Assembly (NCBI RefSeq): GCF_025813715.1
Contig: NZ_CP107532.1
Coordinates: 930,001-994,000 of the forward strand
Origin: Methylobacterium sp. FF17
Lineage (GTDB): Bacteria > Pseudomonadota > Alphaproteobacteria > Rhizobiales > Beijerinckiaceae
Length of the DNA: 64,000 bases
Direction of reading: 5' to 3'
Shown: positions 27,683-36,786 of the stretch, in pieces
Position numbering within the stretch: position 1 is the first letter of the stretch
Layout: every line of letters begins with the position of its first letter
Position numbers and translations under genes: made by a program
Notes under the pieces: generated by a model
Database searches by the model: none
Told to the model about the DNA's origin: nothing
What the model saw: the letters and a program-made list of their open reading frames with translations, nothing else

Positions 27683-29174
27683 AGCGGAACGGCGGCTCGT
27701 CGAAGCTGCGCAGCTTGCGCGAATGCAGGCCGTGGCGCTCGGCGCGCAGGTTGTCGAGGGCGGCGAGCCCGATGAGCAGGTGCTCGGCCACCGCGCGCTC
27801 GTAGAAGGCGTTGGCGGAGCCCGGCAGCTTGATCTCGCCGTGGAGCGGCTTGTCGGAGACGCAGAGCAGGGTGCCGTAGGGGACGCGCAGGCGGTAGCCC
27901 TGGGCCGCGATGGTGCCGCTCTCCATGTCGACGCCGATGGCGCGGGAGAGATTGATGCGGCGGCGCTCCTGGGAGAAGCGCAGTTCCCAGTTGCGGTCGT
28001 CGTAGGTCACCACCGTGCCGGTGCGCAGGCGGCGCTTGAGGGCCTCGCTGCGCTCCCCCGTGATGTGCGCGGCCGCCGCCTGGAGGGCGAGTTGCACCTC
28101 GGCCAGCGCCGGCACCGGCACGTCGGGGGGCACGAGCTCGTCGAGGATGCGGTCGCGCCGCAGGTAGCCGTGGGCGAGCACGTAGTCGCCGATGGTCTGC
28201 GACTGGCGCAGGCCCCCGCAATGCCCCACCATCAGCCAGCAATGCGGGCGCAGGACCGCGAGATGGTCGGTGATCGTCTTCGCGTTCGAGGGGCCGACGC
28301 CGATATTCACCAGGGTGGTGCCCTGCTGGCTGCCGTCGGGCCCACGCGCCACGAGGTGGTAGGCGGGCATCTGCGACTTGTGCCAGGGCGAGGCGGCGAG
28401 CAGGGCCGCCGGGTCGACGCTGGCCGCCTCGGCCGCCGTGACCGAGACGCCGCCCGGCAGGATCATCCGCTCGAAGCCGTCGTCGCCCCGCGCGAGCCGT
28501 TCGAGCCCGTGGCGGATGAAGCCGTCGACGTAGCGGTGGTAGTTCGTCAGCAGGATCCAGGGCTGCACGTGGCGCCAGTCGCTGCCGGTGTAGTGCACGA
28601 GCCGCCGCAGGGAATAGTCGGACCGGATCGCGTCGAACAGCGCCAGCGGGCGCGGTACGTCGGGAAGCTCCTGCCAGAGCCCATCGGCGATCTCGTCGCC
28701 GACCACCGAGAGCAGCGGCACGGGGAAGTAGGTGGCGAGGTCGCGCGGGCTGACGCCGCTGCGCCCGAGATCGGCGCCGGGCTCGATCACGTACGGATAG
28801 GGGATCTCCTGCGCGCTCAGGCCCACCTCGAGGGTGGCGCCGTAATCGCGCACCAGGGGTCCGAGCTGTTCGAGCAGGTAGCCGCGGAAATGCGCCGGCT
28901 GGGTCACGGTCGTGGCGTAGGTGCCCGGCGCCTGGAACTTCGCGGTGGCGCGGGACACGCGCGGGATCGGCCCGGTCGGCTGATAGGTCACCCGCAGTTC
29001 CGGATAGCGGAACTGCAGCCGCTCGGTGGCGTCGGGGGGCGGCCCGCCGTCGAGGTAGCGCGCCAGCGCCGACCGCAGGGCCTCGATCGCCCCCGCATGC
29101 AGGGCAGCCAGCCGGTCCACGGCGGTCTCCGGGTCGGCCACGGATTCCATCGGTCGCAATTCGTCGCGGATCAC
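27681..29174 (-). CDS. amn: AMP nucleosidase
   Basis: Hydrolyses AMP to adenine and ribose 5-phosphate, helping to control adenylate pools; 497 residues, cytoplasmic. The N-terminal AMP nucleosidase domain carries FRYPELRVTYQPTGPI and GTYATTVTQPAHFRGYLLEQ. The C-terminal phosphorylase-like catalytic domain has GTTLVNIGVGPSNAKTITDH, LMVGHCGGLRQSQTIGDYVL and ATGVDMESGTIA-like sequence (IGVDMESGTIAAQGYRLRVP). Length matches the family (about 480-500). The ATG at 29174 is the first in the frame with the conserved N-terminus. It is transcribed alone. Confidence 0.93.
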   Translation of the reverse strand: MIRDELRPMESVADPETAVDRLAALHAGAIEALRSALARYLDGGPPPDATERLQFRYPELRVTYQPTGPIPRVSRATAKFQAPGTYATTVTQPAHFRGYLLEQLGPLVRDYGATLEVGLSAQEIPYPYVIEPGADLGRSGVSPRDLATYFPVPLLSVVGDEIADGLWQELPDVPRPLALFDAIRSDYSLRRLVHYTGSDWRHVQPWILLTNYHRYVDGFIRHGLERLARGDDGFERMILPGGVSVTAAEAASVDPAALLAASPWHKSQMPAYHLVARGPDGSQQGTTLVNIGVGPSNAKTITDHLAVLRPHCWLMVGHCGGLRQSQTIGDYVLAHGYLRRDRILDELVPPDVPVPALAEVQLALQAAAAHITGERSEALKRRLRTGTVVTYDDRNWELRFSQERRRINLSRAIGVDMESGTIAAQGYRLRVPYGTLLCVSDKPLHGEIKLPGSANAFYERAVAEHLLIGLAALDNLRAERHGLHSRKLRSFDEPPFR

Positions 29175-29437
29175 GCGTCCTCCCGGTGAAAACCCTCGTC
29201 ACCGCCCCGTCTACAACGACGCGCGCCGGGACGCGACCGTCGGGCGAGGCCGTCAGGTCTTGGGAAATCAGGGGCCCGGATCGAGCCGACAACACACCCG
29301 CTGACAAAGTTGGTGGATCACCTCAAGTCAGCGCCGCGATCACGTTAACCTATGCTACGCAGTCAAAGCTTCTCCTTCGGTGACCTCTCGATGTTCTTTT
29401 TACGGCAGCCAACGACCACAAGGGGAACATTCCGTTG

Positions 29438-31819
29438 ATGCTTACAGTCATCGGTTGTTTTGCTGCCGACACCGATCCCTGGCTGCTCTCACTGGCGGTG
29501 CTCATCTGCGCCCTCGCGGCGAGCGCGACGATCGAATTGATGAACCACGCCCGGAAAACCGTGGGCGGCTGGCGCCGGGGCTGGGTCGCCATCGCGGCGC
29601 TCGCCGGCGGCTCCGGCATCTGGGCCACGCATTTCCTCGCGATGCTGTCGGCCAACGCGAATTTTCCAACAGGCTATGCCCCCGGCCAGACCCTGGTATC
29701 CCTCGCCCTCGCGGTCCTGCTCACCGGGGCCGGCCTCGCCACCGCGACGGCCTGGCGCGCCCGCCTCGCCCCGCCCCTCGGCGGCGCCATCCTCGGCCTC
29801 GGCATCGCGGCGATGCACTATACCGGCATGGCGGCCTACCGCTTCCCGGGCCACATGGTCTGGGATGCCGGCCTCGTCGCGCTCTCGGTCCTCGTCGCCA
29901 CCGGGCTCGGCGCGGCCGCCCTGGGCATCGGCCTCGCCGGCGGCCGGGCCCGCGACCGCATCCTCGGCGTCGGGCTGCTGGTGGCGGCGATCTGCGGGCA
30001 TCACGCGGTCGGCATGGTGGCTCTCACGCTCCAACCGGATCCCCGCGTGGCGGTGCCGGAGGAGACGGTGCAGCCGCTCTGGCTCGCCCTGCCGGTGGCC
30101 CTCGCGAGCCTGACGATCCTCCTGATGGCGGGCACCGCGCTCATCCTCGATATCCGGGATCGCCAGCGCACGATCTATCGCGAACGCCTGAAGAGCCTCG
30201 CCAACGCCGCCGTCGAAGGTCTGGTCATCTGCAACAATGGGCTCATCGTCAGCGCCAACGACAGCTTCGCCGCGCTGACCGGAACGGATGCACGGGCGCT
30301 GGCCGGCGCGGCGCTCGCCCGCTTCATCCCCGACCCCGCCACCCGGCGTGCCCTTGCCGCCCGGTCGGAGGATTCGATCGAGGGCACCCTGCGACGGGCG
30401 GACGGCACGGACCTGCCCGTCGAGCTGATCCAGCGGCCCGTCGCCTACGGACGCGCGCCGCACCTCGCCCTCGCGGTGCGCGACCTGACCGCCCGGCGGC
30501 GGGCGGAGCGGCAGATCCGCTTCCTGGCCGGGCACGACGTCCTGACCGGCCTGCCCAACCGGCAGAACTTCTACGAGAGCCTGGACCGGATGATCCGCCA
30601 GGCGGCCGCGTCCGGCGACCGGCTGGCGCTGCTGGCGATCAACCTCGACGGCTTCAAGGAGATCAACGACCTGTTCGGGCACGCCATCGGGGACGCCACC
30701 CTGGTCCGGGTCGCCGGCCTCCTCGGCGATCAGCTCGGCACCTCGCAGGTCGCGGCGCGCATCGCGGGCGACGAGTTCGCGGTGGTGACGCCCTGCGCCC
30801 ACGCGGTCGCGGCCGGACGGCTCGCCGAGGAGATCCGCGCAGCGCTCTACGCCTCGGACGGCCTCACGGGGAGCGAGCCGCTGCCCGAAGCTACCATCGG
30901 CATCGCCCTGTTCCCCGACGATGCCGGCGACCGCAACGACCTCCTCAACGCGGCCGACACCGCCCTGGGCCTGGCGAAATCCGCAGGGCGGGGCAGCTAC
31001 CGATTCTTCGAGGCCGCGATGGGTCGGGAGGTGCGCGAACGGCGCATCCTGGAGAAAGCCCTGCGCCTGGCGCTGGCGCAGGGCGAACTGCGCCTCGTCT
31101 ACCAGCCGCAGGCCGAGATCCGTACCGGGCGGGTGATCGGTTTCGAGGCCCTGCTGCGCTGGCACCACCCCGTGCGCGGCCTGATTTCGCCCGGCCTGTT
31201 CATCCCCATCGCGGAGGAGAGCGGGCTCATTCAGGAGATCGGCGCCTGGGCGCTCGGCGAGGCCTGCCGGGAGGCGGCGAGCTGGACCGTGCCGCTGACC
31301 GTGGCGGTCAACGTCTCGGGGCTCCAGGTCCACGATTCCGGCTTCGCCCCCATCGTCCGGGCGATCCTGGCCGAGACCGGCCTCGATCCGGCCCGGCTCG
31401 AACTGGAGATCACCGAGACGGCCCTGATCCGCGATCCGGCGCGGGCCTCCGTCAACCTGCGCGAACTGAAGGCGCTCGGCCTGCGCATCGCCATGGACGA
31501 TTTCGGGACCGGCTACTCCTCCCTGTCGAACCTGCGCCAGTTTCCCTTCGACGCGATCAAGATCGACGGATCGTTCATCGCGGCGGTGGATTCGAACCCG
31601 CAGGCCGCCGCCATCGCGCGCTCGGTGCTCGGCCTCGGCGCAGGGCTCGGCCTGCCGGTCATCGCCGAGGGCGTCGAGACCGCCGGGGAACTCGCCTTCC
31701 TCGCCGCCGAGAACTGCCATGCCGCGCAGGGCTACTATATCGGCCGCCCCGGGCCGATCGCCGGCTACGCGCGCCACACGCACGCTCCCATCGTGCGGGC
31801 CCGGACCGCGACCGGGTGA
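29438..31819 (+). CDS. MHYT-PAS-GGDEF-EAL cyclic-di-GMP signalling protein
   Basis: A 793-residue membrane protein predicted to make or degrade cyclic di-GMP. The N-terminal MHYT sensor has seven helices with three motif copies (GIWATHFLAML, AAMHYTGMAAYR, CGHHAVGMVAL), proposed in the family to bind copper. A PAS-like domain (ANAAVEGLVICNNGLIVSAN) follows. The GGDEF domain has the signature RIAGDEFAVV (AGDEF instead of GGDEF, near 443). The EAL domain keeps FEALLRW, ITETALIRDP and MDDFGTGYSSLSNLRQFP, so phosphodiesterase activity looks intact. The start is ATG 29438 after AAGGGGAAC; a TTG one codon earlier is not needed. Confidence 0.92.
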   Translation: MLTVIGCFAADTDPWLLSLAVLICALAASATIELMNHARKTVGGWRRGWVAIAALAGGSGIWATHFLAMLSANANFPTGYAPGQTLVSLALAVLLTGAGLATATAWRARLAPPLGGAILGLGIAAMHYTGMAAYRFPGHMVWDAGLVALSVLVATGLGAAALGIGLAGGRARDRILGVGLLVAAICGHHAVGMVALTLQPDPRVAVPEETVQPLWLALPVALASLTILLMAGTALILDIRDRQRTIYRERLKSLANAAVEGLVICNNGLIVSANDSFAALTGTDARALAGAALARFIPDPATRRALAARSEDSIEGTLRRADGTDLPVELIQRPVAYGRAPHLALAVRDLTARRRAERQIRFLAGHDVLTGLPNRQNFYESLDRMIRQAAASGDRLALLAINLDGFKEINDLFGHAIGDATLVRVAGLLGDQLGTSQVAARIAGDEFAVVTPCAHAVAAGRLAEEIRAALYASDGLTGSEPLPEATIGIALFPDDAGDRNDLLNAADTALGLAKSAGRGSYRFFEAAMGREVRERRILEKALRLALAQGELRLVYQPQAEIRTGRVIGFEALLRWHHPVRGLISPGLFIPIAEESGLIQEIGAWALGEACREAASWTVPLTVAVNVSGLQVHDSGFAPIVRAILAETGLDPARLELEITETALIRDPARASVNLRELKALGLRIAMDDFGTGYSSLSNLRQFPFDAIKIDGSFIAAVDSNPQAAAIARSVLGLGAGLGLPVIAEGVETAGELAFLAAENCHAAQGYYIGRPGPIAGYARHTHAPIVRARTATG

Positions 31820-31891
31820 GGCGGCCTCGCTTGCTCCGCGCGCGCGATTGACGGACACCGGTGCCTTTCAGGCACGGGAGAAAGGTCGAGG

Positions 31892-32392
31892 ATGAGCGAC
31901 GCGACGGGACACCGCCCCGGCGAGGTGGCGGTCGCGCTGCCCGGGGCCCACGATGCCGGGCTCTACTTCATCGGCCGCATCCGCACGCCCTGGGCAACCC
32001 GGGGCGAGTGCCCGAAGAACGGCCTCCAGACCGAGGCGACCTGCACCCTCGTGGTGGACGACGCCTTCGCCGCGGGCCTCCAGAACGTCGAGGGGGCGAG
32101 CCACCTCATCGTGCTCTACTGGATGGACGAGGCCGCGCGCGACCTCGTGCTCCAGCGCCCGCGCCACGCGGAGGGCAGCCGGGGCACGTTCTCCCTGCGC
32201 TCGCCCGCGCGCCCCAATCCGATCGGCCTCTCGGTGGTGGCGCTTCTGGGCCGCGACGGTGCGACCCTCAGCGTGCGCGGCCTCGATTGCCGGGACGGCA
32301 CGCCGCTGATCGACATCAAGCCCTACTACGCCAGCACGGATTCACGCCCCGGCGCGACGGTGGACCGGGCCGGGACGGCGAAGCCGGCGTAA
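31892..32392 (+). CDS. trmO: tRNA t6A37 N6-methyltransferase TrmO/TsaA family
   Basis: A 166-residue TsaA/TrmO beta-barrel protein; the Escherichia coli member methylates N6 of t6A37 in tRNA-Thr using SAM. Conserved sequence: GRIRTPWATRGECPKNGLQ, VEGASHLIVLYWMD, RSPARPNPIGLSVVALLG (the RPNPIGxSxV block) and GTPLIDIKPYYAS. The protein is shorter than E. coli TrmO (about 235 residues) and lacks its C-terminal tRNA-binding domain, as in many alphaproteobacterial members, so tRNA specificity is unverified. An ATG at 31892 follows GAAAGGTCGAGG. Confidence 0.85.
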   Translation: MSDATGHRPGEVAVALPGAHDAGLYFIGRIRTPWATRGECPKNGLQTEATCTLVVDDAFAAGLQNVEGASHLIVLYWMDEAARDLVLQRPRHAEGSRGTFSLRSPARPNPIGLSVVALLGRDGATLSVRGLDCRDGTPLIDIKPYYASTDSRPGATVDRAGTAKPA

Positions 32393-32449
32393 GACGGCTT
32401 CCGGCTCGGATGCGGCTGACATTCCAAGCCGGGAAAACCAGCGCGGGTC

Positions 32450-32470
32450 CCCTCTCCATTCAGGAGAGGG
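32450..32470. terminator. Perfect 8-bp hairpin between trmO and RND operon
   Basis: CCCTCTCC-ATTCA-GGAGAGGG forms a perfect 8-bp stem with a 5-base loop in the 111-bp gap between two convergent genes. Such CTCTCC/GGAGAG hairpins are often dispersed between genes in GC-rich alphaproteobacteria. It probably acts as a bidirectional terminator; no U-tract follows. Confidence 0.5.
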
Positions 32471-32503
32471 CGCGCGCCCTGACCGCAGCAGCCGAGGCGC
32501 TCC

Positions 32504-35500
32504 TCACCCGGCGTGGGCCGGCGCCTCCGCGCCGTGCACTTTCCCATCCGCACCGTGCACCTGGCGCGGGGTCCCCTTCGGCGGCGCCTTGATCCGGTAC
32601 CAGCCCACGTAGAGGGCGGGCAGGAAGAACAGGGTCAGGAAGGTCGCCGCCAGGATGCCGCCGATCATCGCATAGGCCATCGGCCCCCAGAACACCTCGC
32701 GGGCGATGGGCACGAGGCCGAAGCTGGCGGCGGCGGCCGTGAGCAGGATCGGGCGCATGCGGTGGCAGGTGGCGTCCACCACCGCGTCCCAGGGCGCCAG
32801 CCCATCGCGCTCGTACTCGTCGATCTGCGTCACCAGGATCACCGAGTTGCGCACGATGATGCCGATCAGCGCCAGCACGCCGAGGATGGCGACGAAGCCC
32901 ATGGGCTTGTTGAACAGGAGCAGCGCCAGCGCGACACCGATGATCCCGAGCGGGGCCACGCTCGCCACCAGGAACAGCTTCTGGAAGCTCTGGAGCTGGA
33001 TCATCAGGAACATCGCCATGGTGAGCAGCATCACCGGCGCGACGGCGGCGATCGGCCCCTGGCCCTTGGCGCTCTCCTCCACCGAGCCCCCCACCGCCAG
33101 GACGTAGCCGTCCGGCAGGCCCTTGCTGAACGCCTGGATCTGCGCGTCGAGCTGCTGCACCACGGTGGCGGGCTGGGTGTCGTCCGCGATCGAGGCCCGC
33201 ACCGTGATGGTGGGCAGGCGGTCGCGTCGCCAGACGATGGGCTGCTCGAGCTCGTAGCCGATGGTGGCGAAGGCCAGCAGCGGGACCACGCTGCCGTTGG
33301 CCAGCGGAACCTGCAGGCTCTGGAGCGTGTCGGGGGAGTTGCGCTCCACGGCCTGGGCGCGGGCCACCACGTTGACGAGGTAGATCGAGTCCCGGACCTG
33401 GGTGATCGCGCGCCCGCCGACGATGCCGTTGAGGAGGCCGGCGATGTCCTCCGAGGTCACGCCGAGCTGGCGCGCCTTGTCCTGGATGATCTCGACCTTG
33501 AGCACCTTGCCGGGCTCGTTCCAGTCGAAGGTCGGCACGTCGAGATGCGGGTTGGCGCCCACGATGTTGCCGAGGGTGAGCGCGTGCGCCCGCAGGGTCT
33601 GCAGGTCGGGGCCGCTGAGGCGGTACTGGACCGGGCGCCCCACGGGGGGCCCGAGGTCGAGGGAGTGGATGAGGAAGTCGGTGCCGACGAACTGTTCGCG
33701 GGCGAGCTTTTCGAGCTTCACCTTCATGCGCTCGCGGGCCTCGATCGACTTCGTCTCGATGACGATCTGGCCGAAGAAGGCGTTGCCGAGCTGCTGGTCG
33801 AGGGGCAGGTAGAAGCGCACCGCGCCCTGGCCGACATAGGACGACCAGCGCACGATCTCGGGATCGCCCTGGAGCGTCGCCTCGAAGCGGTCCATCTGGC
33901 CCTTCGTCTCCGCGATGCTGGCATTCTGCGGCAGCGTCATGTCGACGAGCAGTTCCGGGCGGTCGGAGGCCGGGAAGAACTGCTGCTGCACGTGCCCCAT
34001 GCCGACGATGGCCGCCGCCAGCATGCCGATGCAGGCGAGAACGGTGGTCCAGCGCCAGCGCATGGCGCCCAGCAGCATGGCGGTGAAGATCCGCATGGTG
34101 CGGCTCGGGGCGTCGTGGTCCTTGTGCTTCATCTTCGAGGACAGGAGCTTCACGCCGATGAGGGGCGCGAACAGCACCGCCACCACCCAGGAGACGAGGA
34201 GCGAGGCGGCGATGACCACGAACAGCGAGTAGGTGTACTCACCGGCCGAGGAGCCGTTGAAGCCGATGGGCAGGAAGCCCGCCACGGTGACGAGCGTGCC
34301 GGTGAGCATGGGGAAGGCGGTGGAGGTGTAGGCGAAGGTCGCGGCCTTCTTCAGGCTGTCGCCGACTTCCAGGCGCGCCACCATCATCTCGACCGTGATC
34401 ATGGCGTCGTCGACGAGGAGACCCAGCGCGATGATGAGCGCGCCCAGCGAGATGCGCTGGAGCGTCACCCCCATGACCTGCATGACCACGAACACGATGG
34501 CGAGCACGAGCGGGATCGAGAGCGAGACCACGAGCCCCGCCCGCCAGCCCAGCGAGATGAAGCTGACCGCGAGCACGATGACCACCGCCTCCACCAGCGC
34601 CTTTGTGAAGCCGCCCACCGCCTCCTCCACGATCTTGGGCTGATCCGAGACGAGGTGGATGCCCACCCCCACCGGTAGCTCGCCCTCGAGCTTGCGCATG
34701 CGCTCCTTGAGGTCGTGGCCGAAGGTCAGGAGGTTGCCGGACGGCTGCATCGCGATGGCGAGGCCGATCGCCGGCTGGCCGTTGAACCGGAACAGGTCGG
34801 TCGGCGGATCGGTGAAGCCGCGCGAGATCTCGGCGACGTCCGAGAGGCGGAAGAAGCGGTCGTTCACCCGCAGGTTCACGGCCCGCAGGCTCTCCTCGTT
34901 GACGAACTGGCCGCCGACCCGGACGGAGACGCGCTCAGGGCCGGCCTGGATCACGCCGGAGGGCGTGATGGCGTTCTGCGCCTGCAGGGTCTTGATCACC
35001 GAGTTCGTGTCGAGGCCGAGCCCCGCGAGCTTGCGGGTGGAGAAGTCGAGGTAGATCACCTCGTCCTGCGCGCCGAGGAGCTGCATCTTGCCCGCGGACG
35101 GGACCTTCTTCACTTCGGCGCGGACCCGCTCCACGTAGTCGCGCAGCTGGCGCGGGGTCACGCCGTCGGCGGTGAAGGCGTAGACGTTGCCGAAGACGTC
35201 GCCGAACTCGTCGTTGAAGAACGGGCCCTGCATGCCCTGCGGGAAGGTGTTCTGGATGTCGCCGATGCGCTTGCGAACCTGGTAGAAGATCGCCGGGATC
35301 GTCTTCGGCGGCGTCGTCTCGCGCAATTGCACGAAGACGGTCGCCTGGCCCGGCGTGGTGTAGCTGCGGCTGAAATCGACGGCGTCGATCTGCTGCAGCT
35401 CCTTCTCGATCCGCTCCGTGACCTGATCGAGGGTGTCGCCGATGGTGGCGCCGGGCCAGCGCGCCTGCACGATCATGGTCTTGATGGCGAAGGGCGGGTC

Positions 35501-35617
35501 CTCCTCGCGGCCGAGCCGCTCGTAGGCCAGGAACCCGGCCAGCACCGAGATCAGCATGAGGAACCAGACGAAGGAGCGATGCTCCAGGGCCCATTCGGAC
35601 AGATTGAAGGACTTCAC
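32504..35617 (-). CDS. RND efflux transporter permease (TriC/AcrB type)
   Basis: Proton-driven inner-membrane RND pump of 1037 residues with the standard 12-helix, two-periplasmic-loop layout. It opens FNLSEWALEHRSFVWFLML; TM4 carries the proton-relay acids in ALGLLVDDAMITVEMMV; the second half repeats the pattern with ILGVLALIGIIVRNSVILV and CHRMRPILLTAAAASFGLVP. Closest in overall character to the TriC branch of HAE1-like pumps. It is the last gene of a three-gene operon behind two adaptor genes, with a gap of 54 bp to the nearer one. Substrates are unknown; no outer-membrane factor gene is adjacent. Confidence 0.92.
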   Translation of the reverse strand: MKSFNLSEWALEHRSFVWFLMLISVLAGFLAYERLGREEDPPFAIKTMIVQARWPGATIGDTLDQVTERIEKELQQIDAVDFSRSYTTPGQATVFVQLRETTPPKTIPAIFYQVRKRIGDIQNTFPQGMQGPFFNDEFGDVFGNVYAFTADGVTPRQLRDYVERVRAEVKKVPSAGKMQLLGAQDEVIYLDFSTRKLAGLGLDTNSVIKTLQAQNAITPSGVIQAGPERVSVRVGGQFVNEESLRAVNLRVNDRFFRLSDVAEISRGFTDPPTDLFRFNGQPAIGLAIAMQPSGNLLTFGHDLKERMRKLEGELPVGVGIHLVSDQPKIVEEAVGGFTKALVEAVVIVLAVSFISLGWRAGLVVSLSIPLVLAIVFVVMQVMGVTLQRISLGALIIALGLLVDDAMITVEMMVARLEVGDSLKKAATFAYTSTAFPMLTGTLVTVAGFLPIGFNGSSAGEYTYSLFVVIAASLLVSWVVAVLFAPLIGVKLLSSKMKHKDHDAPSRTMRIFTAMLLGAMRWRWTTVLACIGMLAAAIVGMGHVQQQFFPASDRPELLVDMTLPQNASIAETKGQMDRFEATLQGDPEIVRWSSYVGQGAVRFYLPLDQQLGNAFFGQIVIETKSIEARERMKVKLEKLAREQFVGTDFLIHSLDLGPPVGRPVQYRLSGPDLQTLRAHALTLGNIVGANPHLDVPTFDWNEPGKVLKVEIIQDKARQLGVTSEDIAGLLNGIVGGRAITQVRDSIYLVNVVARAQAVERNSPDTLQSLQVPLANGSVVPLLAFATIGYELEQPIVWRRDRLPTITVRASIADDTQPATVVQQLDAQIQAFSKGLPDGYVLAVGGSVEESAKGQGPIAAVAPVMLLTMAMFLMIQLQSFQKLFLVASVAPLGIIGVALALLLFNKPMGFVAILGVLALIGIIVRNSVILVTQIDEYERDGLAPWDAVVDATCHRMRPILLTAAAASFGLVPIAREVFWGPMAYAMIGGILAATFLTLFFLPALYVGWYRIKAPPKGTPRQVHGADGKVHGAEAPAHAG

Positions 35618-35671
35618 GGGATTGGCTCTCGCCTCGACGGGGTGGCGACGGGTCTCAGGAACGGCCGCGCC

Positions 35672-36745
35672 TCACGGCGCCGCGTCGGGCAGGCGCACGG
35701 CCTGCCCCTCCTGCAGGGTGTGGACGCCGGCCAGGACCACCCGGTCTCCGGCCTTGAGGCCCTCGCCGATGCTGACGCGGCTTGCCGTGCGGCGGATGAC
35801 GGTGACGGCCTGCCGGTGGACGCTGCGGCCATCGGGCGCCACGAGCCAGACGGCGTCGCGCCCATCCGCGCTCAGCACGACGCTGGCGGGAAGCTCCACA
35901 TGCACCGGCTCCGGCCGCGCCAGGGTGACGGTGAGCGTCGAACCGAGGCGGAACGCGTCCGAGGGGTTCAGCAGCGTCATCCGGATGCGCCGGCTGCGGG
36001 TGGTGCTGTCGGCGAAGGGCGCCGTCTCGCGTACCCGCGCGGTCGCGGTCACGTCCGGCGCGCTCTGGAGCGACACGGTGAACTGCGCGTCGGTGGGCAT
36101 GGTGCCGACGAGGTCCTCGGGGATGTCGACCACCGCCTCGCGCTCCTCCGGGCGGGCCAGGGTCGCCACCGCCTGACCGGCGCTGAGCACCTGGCCCACC
36201 TCGGCGCTGCGCACCGTGACGACGCCGTCGAAATCCGCGTGCAGCTCGGTGTAGCCGATCTGGTCCCGCGCCTTCTGCAGGTTCGCCTCGGCCTGGGCGA
36301 CGCGAGCCTGGGCGGTGTCCCGGCTCGCCACCGCCGTGTCGAACTGGGCCTGGGTGACGTTGCCGCCGGCGAGCAGGCGGCGGCGGCGAAGCTCCGTCGC
36401 GTTGGCGTTCTCGGCCTGGGCCCGGGCGTCGGCGAGGTCCGCCTCCGCCCGGGTCAGGGCGAAGCGGGACACCACCGGATCGAGGGCGGCGATGCGCTGG
36501 CCCTTGTGGACGACGTCGCCCACGGTGACGTCGCGGGCGATCATGCGCCCGGCGATCTGGAAGCCGATCTCCGACTGGTAGCGCGGCGCGACCACCCCCG
36601 CGAAGGGGCCGAAGACCCGCGCCTCGACCGGCTTGACGACCCGGTAGAGCACCGGCCGCACGGGCGGAGGCGCGGCGCTCTCCTCTCCCTGGCAGGCACC
36701 GAGGCAGACGGCGAGCACGAGGGCGCCGAGGGCGGGACGGATCAT
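35672..36745 (-). CDS. RND efflux periplasmic adaptor, lipoprotein (second adaptor)
   Basis: A 357-residue membrane fusion protein with a lipoprotein signal: ALGALVLAVCLGACQGEE, lipobox LGAC with Cys near residue 19. The adaptor core follows: barrel-sandwich half AGVVAPRYQSEIGFQIAGRM, a coiled-coil hairpin (ADLADARAQAENANATELRR), the second half GYTELHADFDGVVTVRSAEV, and the closing barrel with VVLAGVHTLQEGQAV. The ATG at 36745 is set by the signal peptide. It lies between the first adaptor (41 bp) and the RND permease (54 bp), so the pump has two different adaptors as in Pseudomonas TriABC. Confidence 0.9.
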   Translation of the reverse strand: MIRPALGALVLAVCLGACQGEESAAPPPVRPVLYRVVKPVEARVFGPFAGVVAPRYQSEIGFQIAGRMIARDVTVGDVVHKGQRIAALDPVVSRFALTRAEADLADARAQAENANATELRRRRLLAGGNVTQAQFDTAVASRDTAQARVAQAEANLQKARDQIGYTELHADFDGVVTVRSAEVGQVLSAGQAVATLARPEEREAVVDIPEDLVGTMPTDAQFTVSLQSAPDVTATARVRETAPFADSTTRSRRIRMTLLNPSDAFRLGSTLTVTLARPEPVHVELPASVVLSADGRDAVWLVAPDGRSVHRQAVTVIRRTASRVSIGEGLKAGDRVVLAGVHTLQEGQAVRLPDAAP

Positions 36746-36786
36746 GGTGGGCCGGTTGGGGGTGGAATGGATCGGGGTGGAACGGC

